Below are positions 5,678 through 5,708 of a DNA stretch of 5,708 bases, piece after piece (position 1 is the stretch's first letter; each line of letters opens with the position of its first letter). Under the pieces are notes generated by a model that saw nothing but the letters and a program-made list of their open reading frames with translations, ran no database searches and had not been told where the DNA came from. The DNA lies in assembly GCA_903839795.1 (NCBI GenBank), contig CAIMDR010000720.1:1-5708 (forward strand), read 5' to 3'. Source of the stretch: an uncultured Methylococcaceae bacterium (GTDB lineage Bacteria; Pseudomonadota; Gammaproteobacteria; Methylococcales; Methylomonadaceae). The position numbers were made by a program, and so were the translations under genes.

Positions 5678-5708
5678 GGAGGGGTTCCCGAGCGGCCAAA
5701 GGGATCAG
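5678..5708 (+). tRNA. tRNA-Tyr, 5' part only (cut by window end)
   Basis: The visible 31 bases give the 5' acceptor strand GGAGGGG (5678-5684), TT, the D-stem CCC (5687-5689), the D-loop GAGCGGCCAAA, the D-stem GGG (5701-5703), A26 and the start TCAG of the anticodon stem. This matches the 5' part of gammaproteobacterial tRNA-Tyr (E. coli tyrT/U) closely. The anticodon lies beyond the window, so the identity rests on this similarity. In many gammaproteobacteria this tRNA begins a Tyr-Gly-Thr-tuf cluster, which may follow here. Confidence 0.87.

Noticed and set aside
1..5708. CRISPR array, insertion sequence, toxin-antitoxin pair, prophage or defence genes.
   Set aside because: No regularly spaced direct repeats, transposase motifs, small paired genes or phage-like products are visible. 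All recognised genes are conserved housekeeping genes.

Overview
This window is a housekeeping locus from a gammaproteobacterium. The order seen is TPR protein – lolB – ispE – tRNA-Gln – prs – rplY – pth, all on the + strand. From memory, this matches the Pseudomonas aeruginosa block PA4667 to PA4672, where the TPR protein is LbcA. The DNA is moderately AT-rich by eye (many TTA/TTG Leu and AAA Lys codons, numerous TAA stops), so it is probably not Pseudomonas itself. A marine or methanotrophic gammaproteobacterium (for example Methylococcales) would fit, but that placement is a weak inference.

Layout. Positions 1-1422 hold the C-terminal part of a TPR protein whose reading frame is still open at the window edge. 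lolB follows after 3 bp and overlaps ispE by 20 bp, so these three genes look like one transcription unit. A complete tRNA-Gln(UUG) gene starts 4 bp after the ispE stop and is followed 39 bp later by prs. rplY (the long, CTC-type bL25) follows after an 82-bp leader that carries a small hairpin. pth starts 20 bp after rplY. From 5232 to 5677 no protein gene is visible. This gap holds a weak intrinsic terminator behind pth, a decayed REP-like palindrome, an orphan ribosome binding site in front of a four-codon frame, and some imperfect inverted repeats. It ends in a strong sigma-70 promoter driving a tRNA-Tyr gene that is cut by the window edge.

Functional theme. The genes serve envelope assembly (LolB receives lipoproteins at the outer membrane; the TPR protein is probably an outer-membrane lipoprotein scaffold), isoprenoid precursor synthesis (IspE), nucleotide precursor supply (Prs makes PRPP) and translation (bL25, peptidyl-tRNA hydrolase, two tRNAs). 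All complete proteins keep the key residues of their families and none is broken.

I found no new multi-gene system. The observations most worth a second look are two RNA-level structures around the start of pth: a hairpin that encloses its ribosome binding site and start codon, and a perfect terminator-like inverted repeat within its first 25 codons. Together they could form a translation-coupled attenuator.
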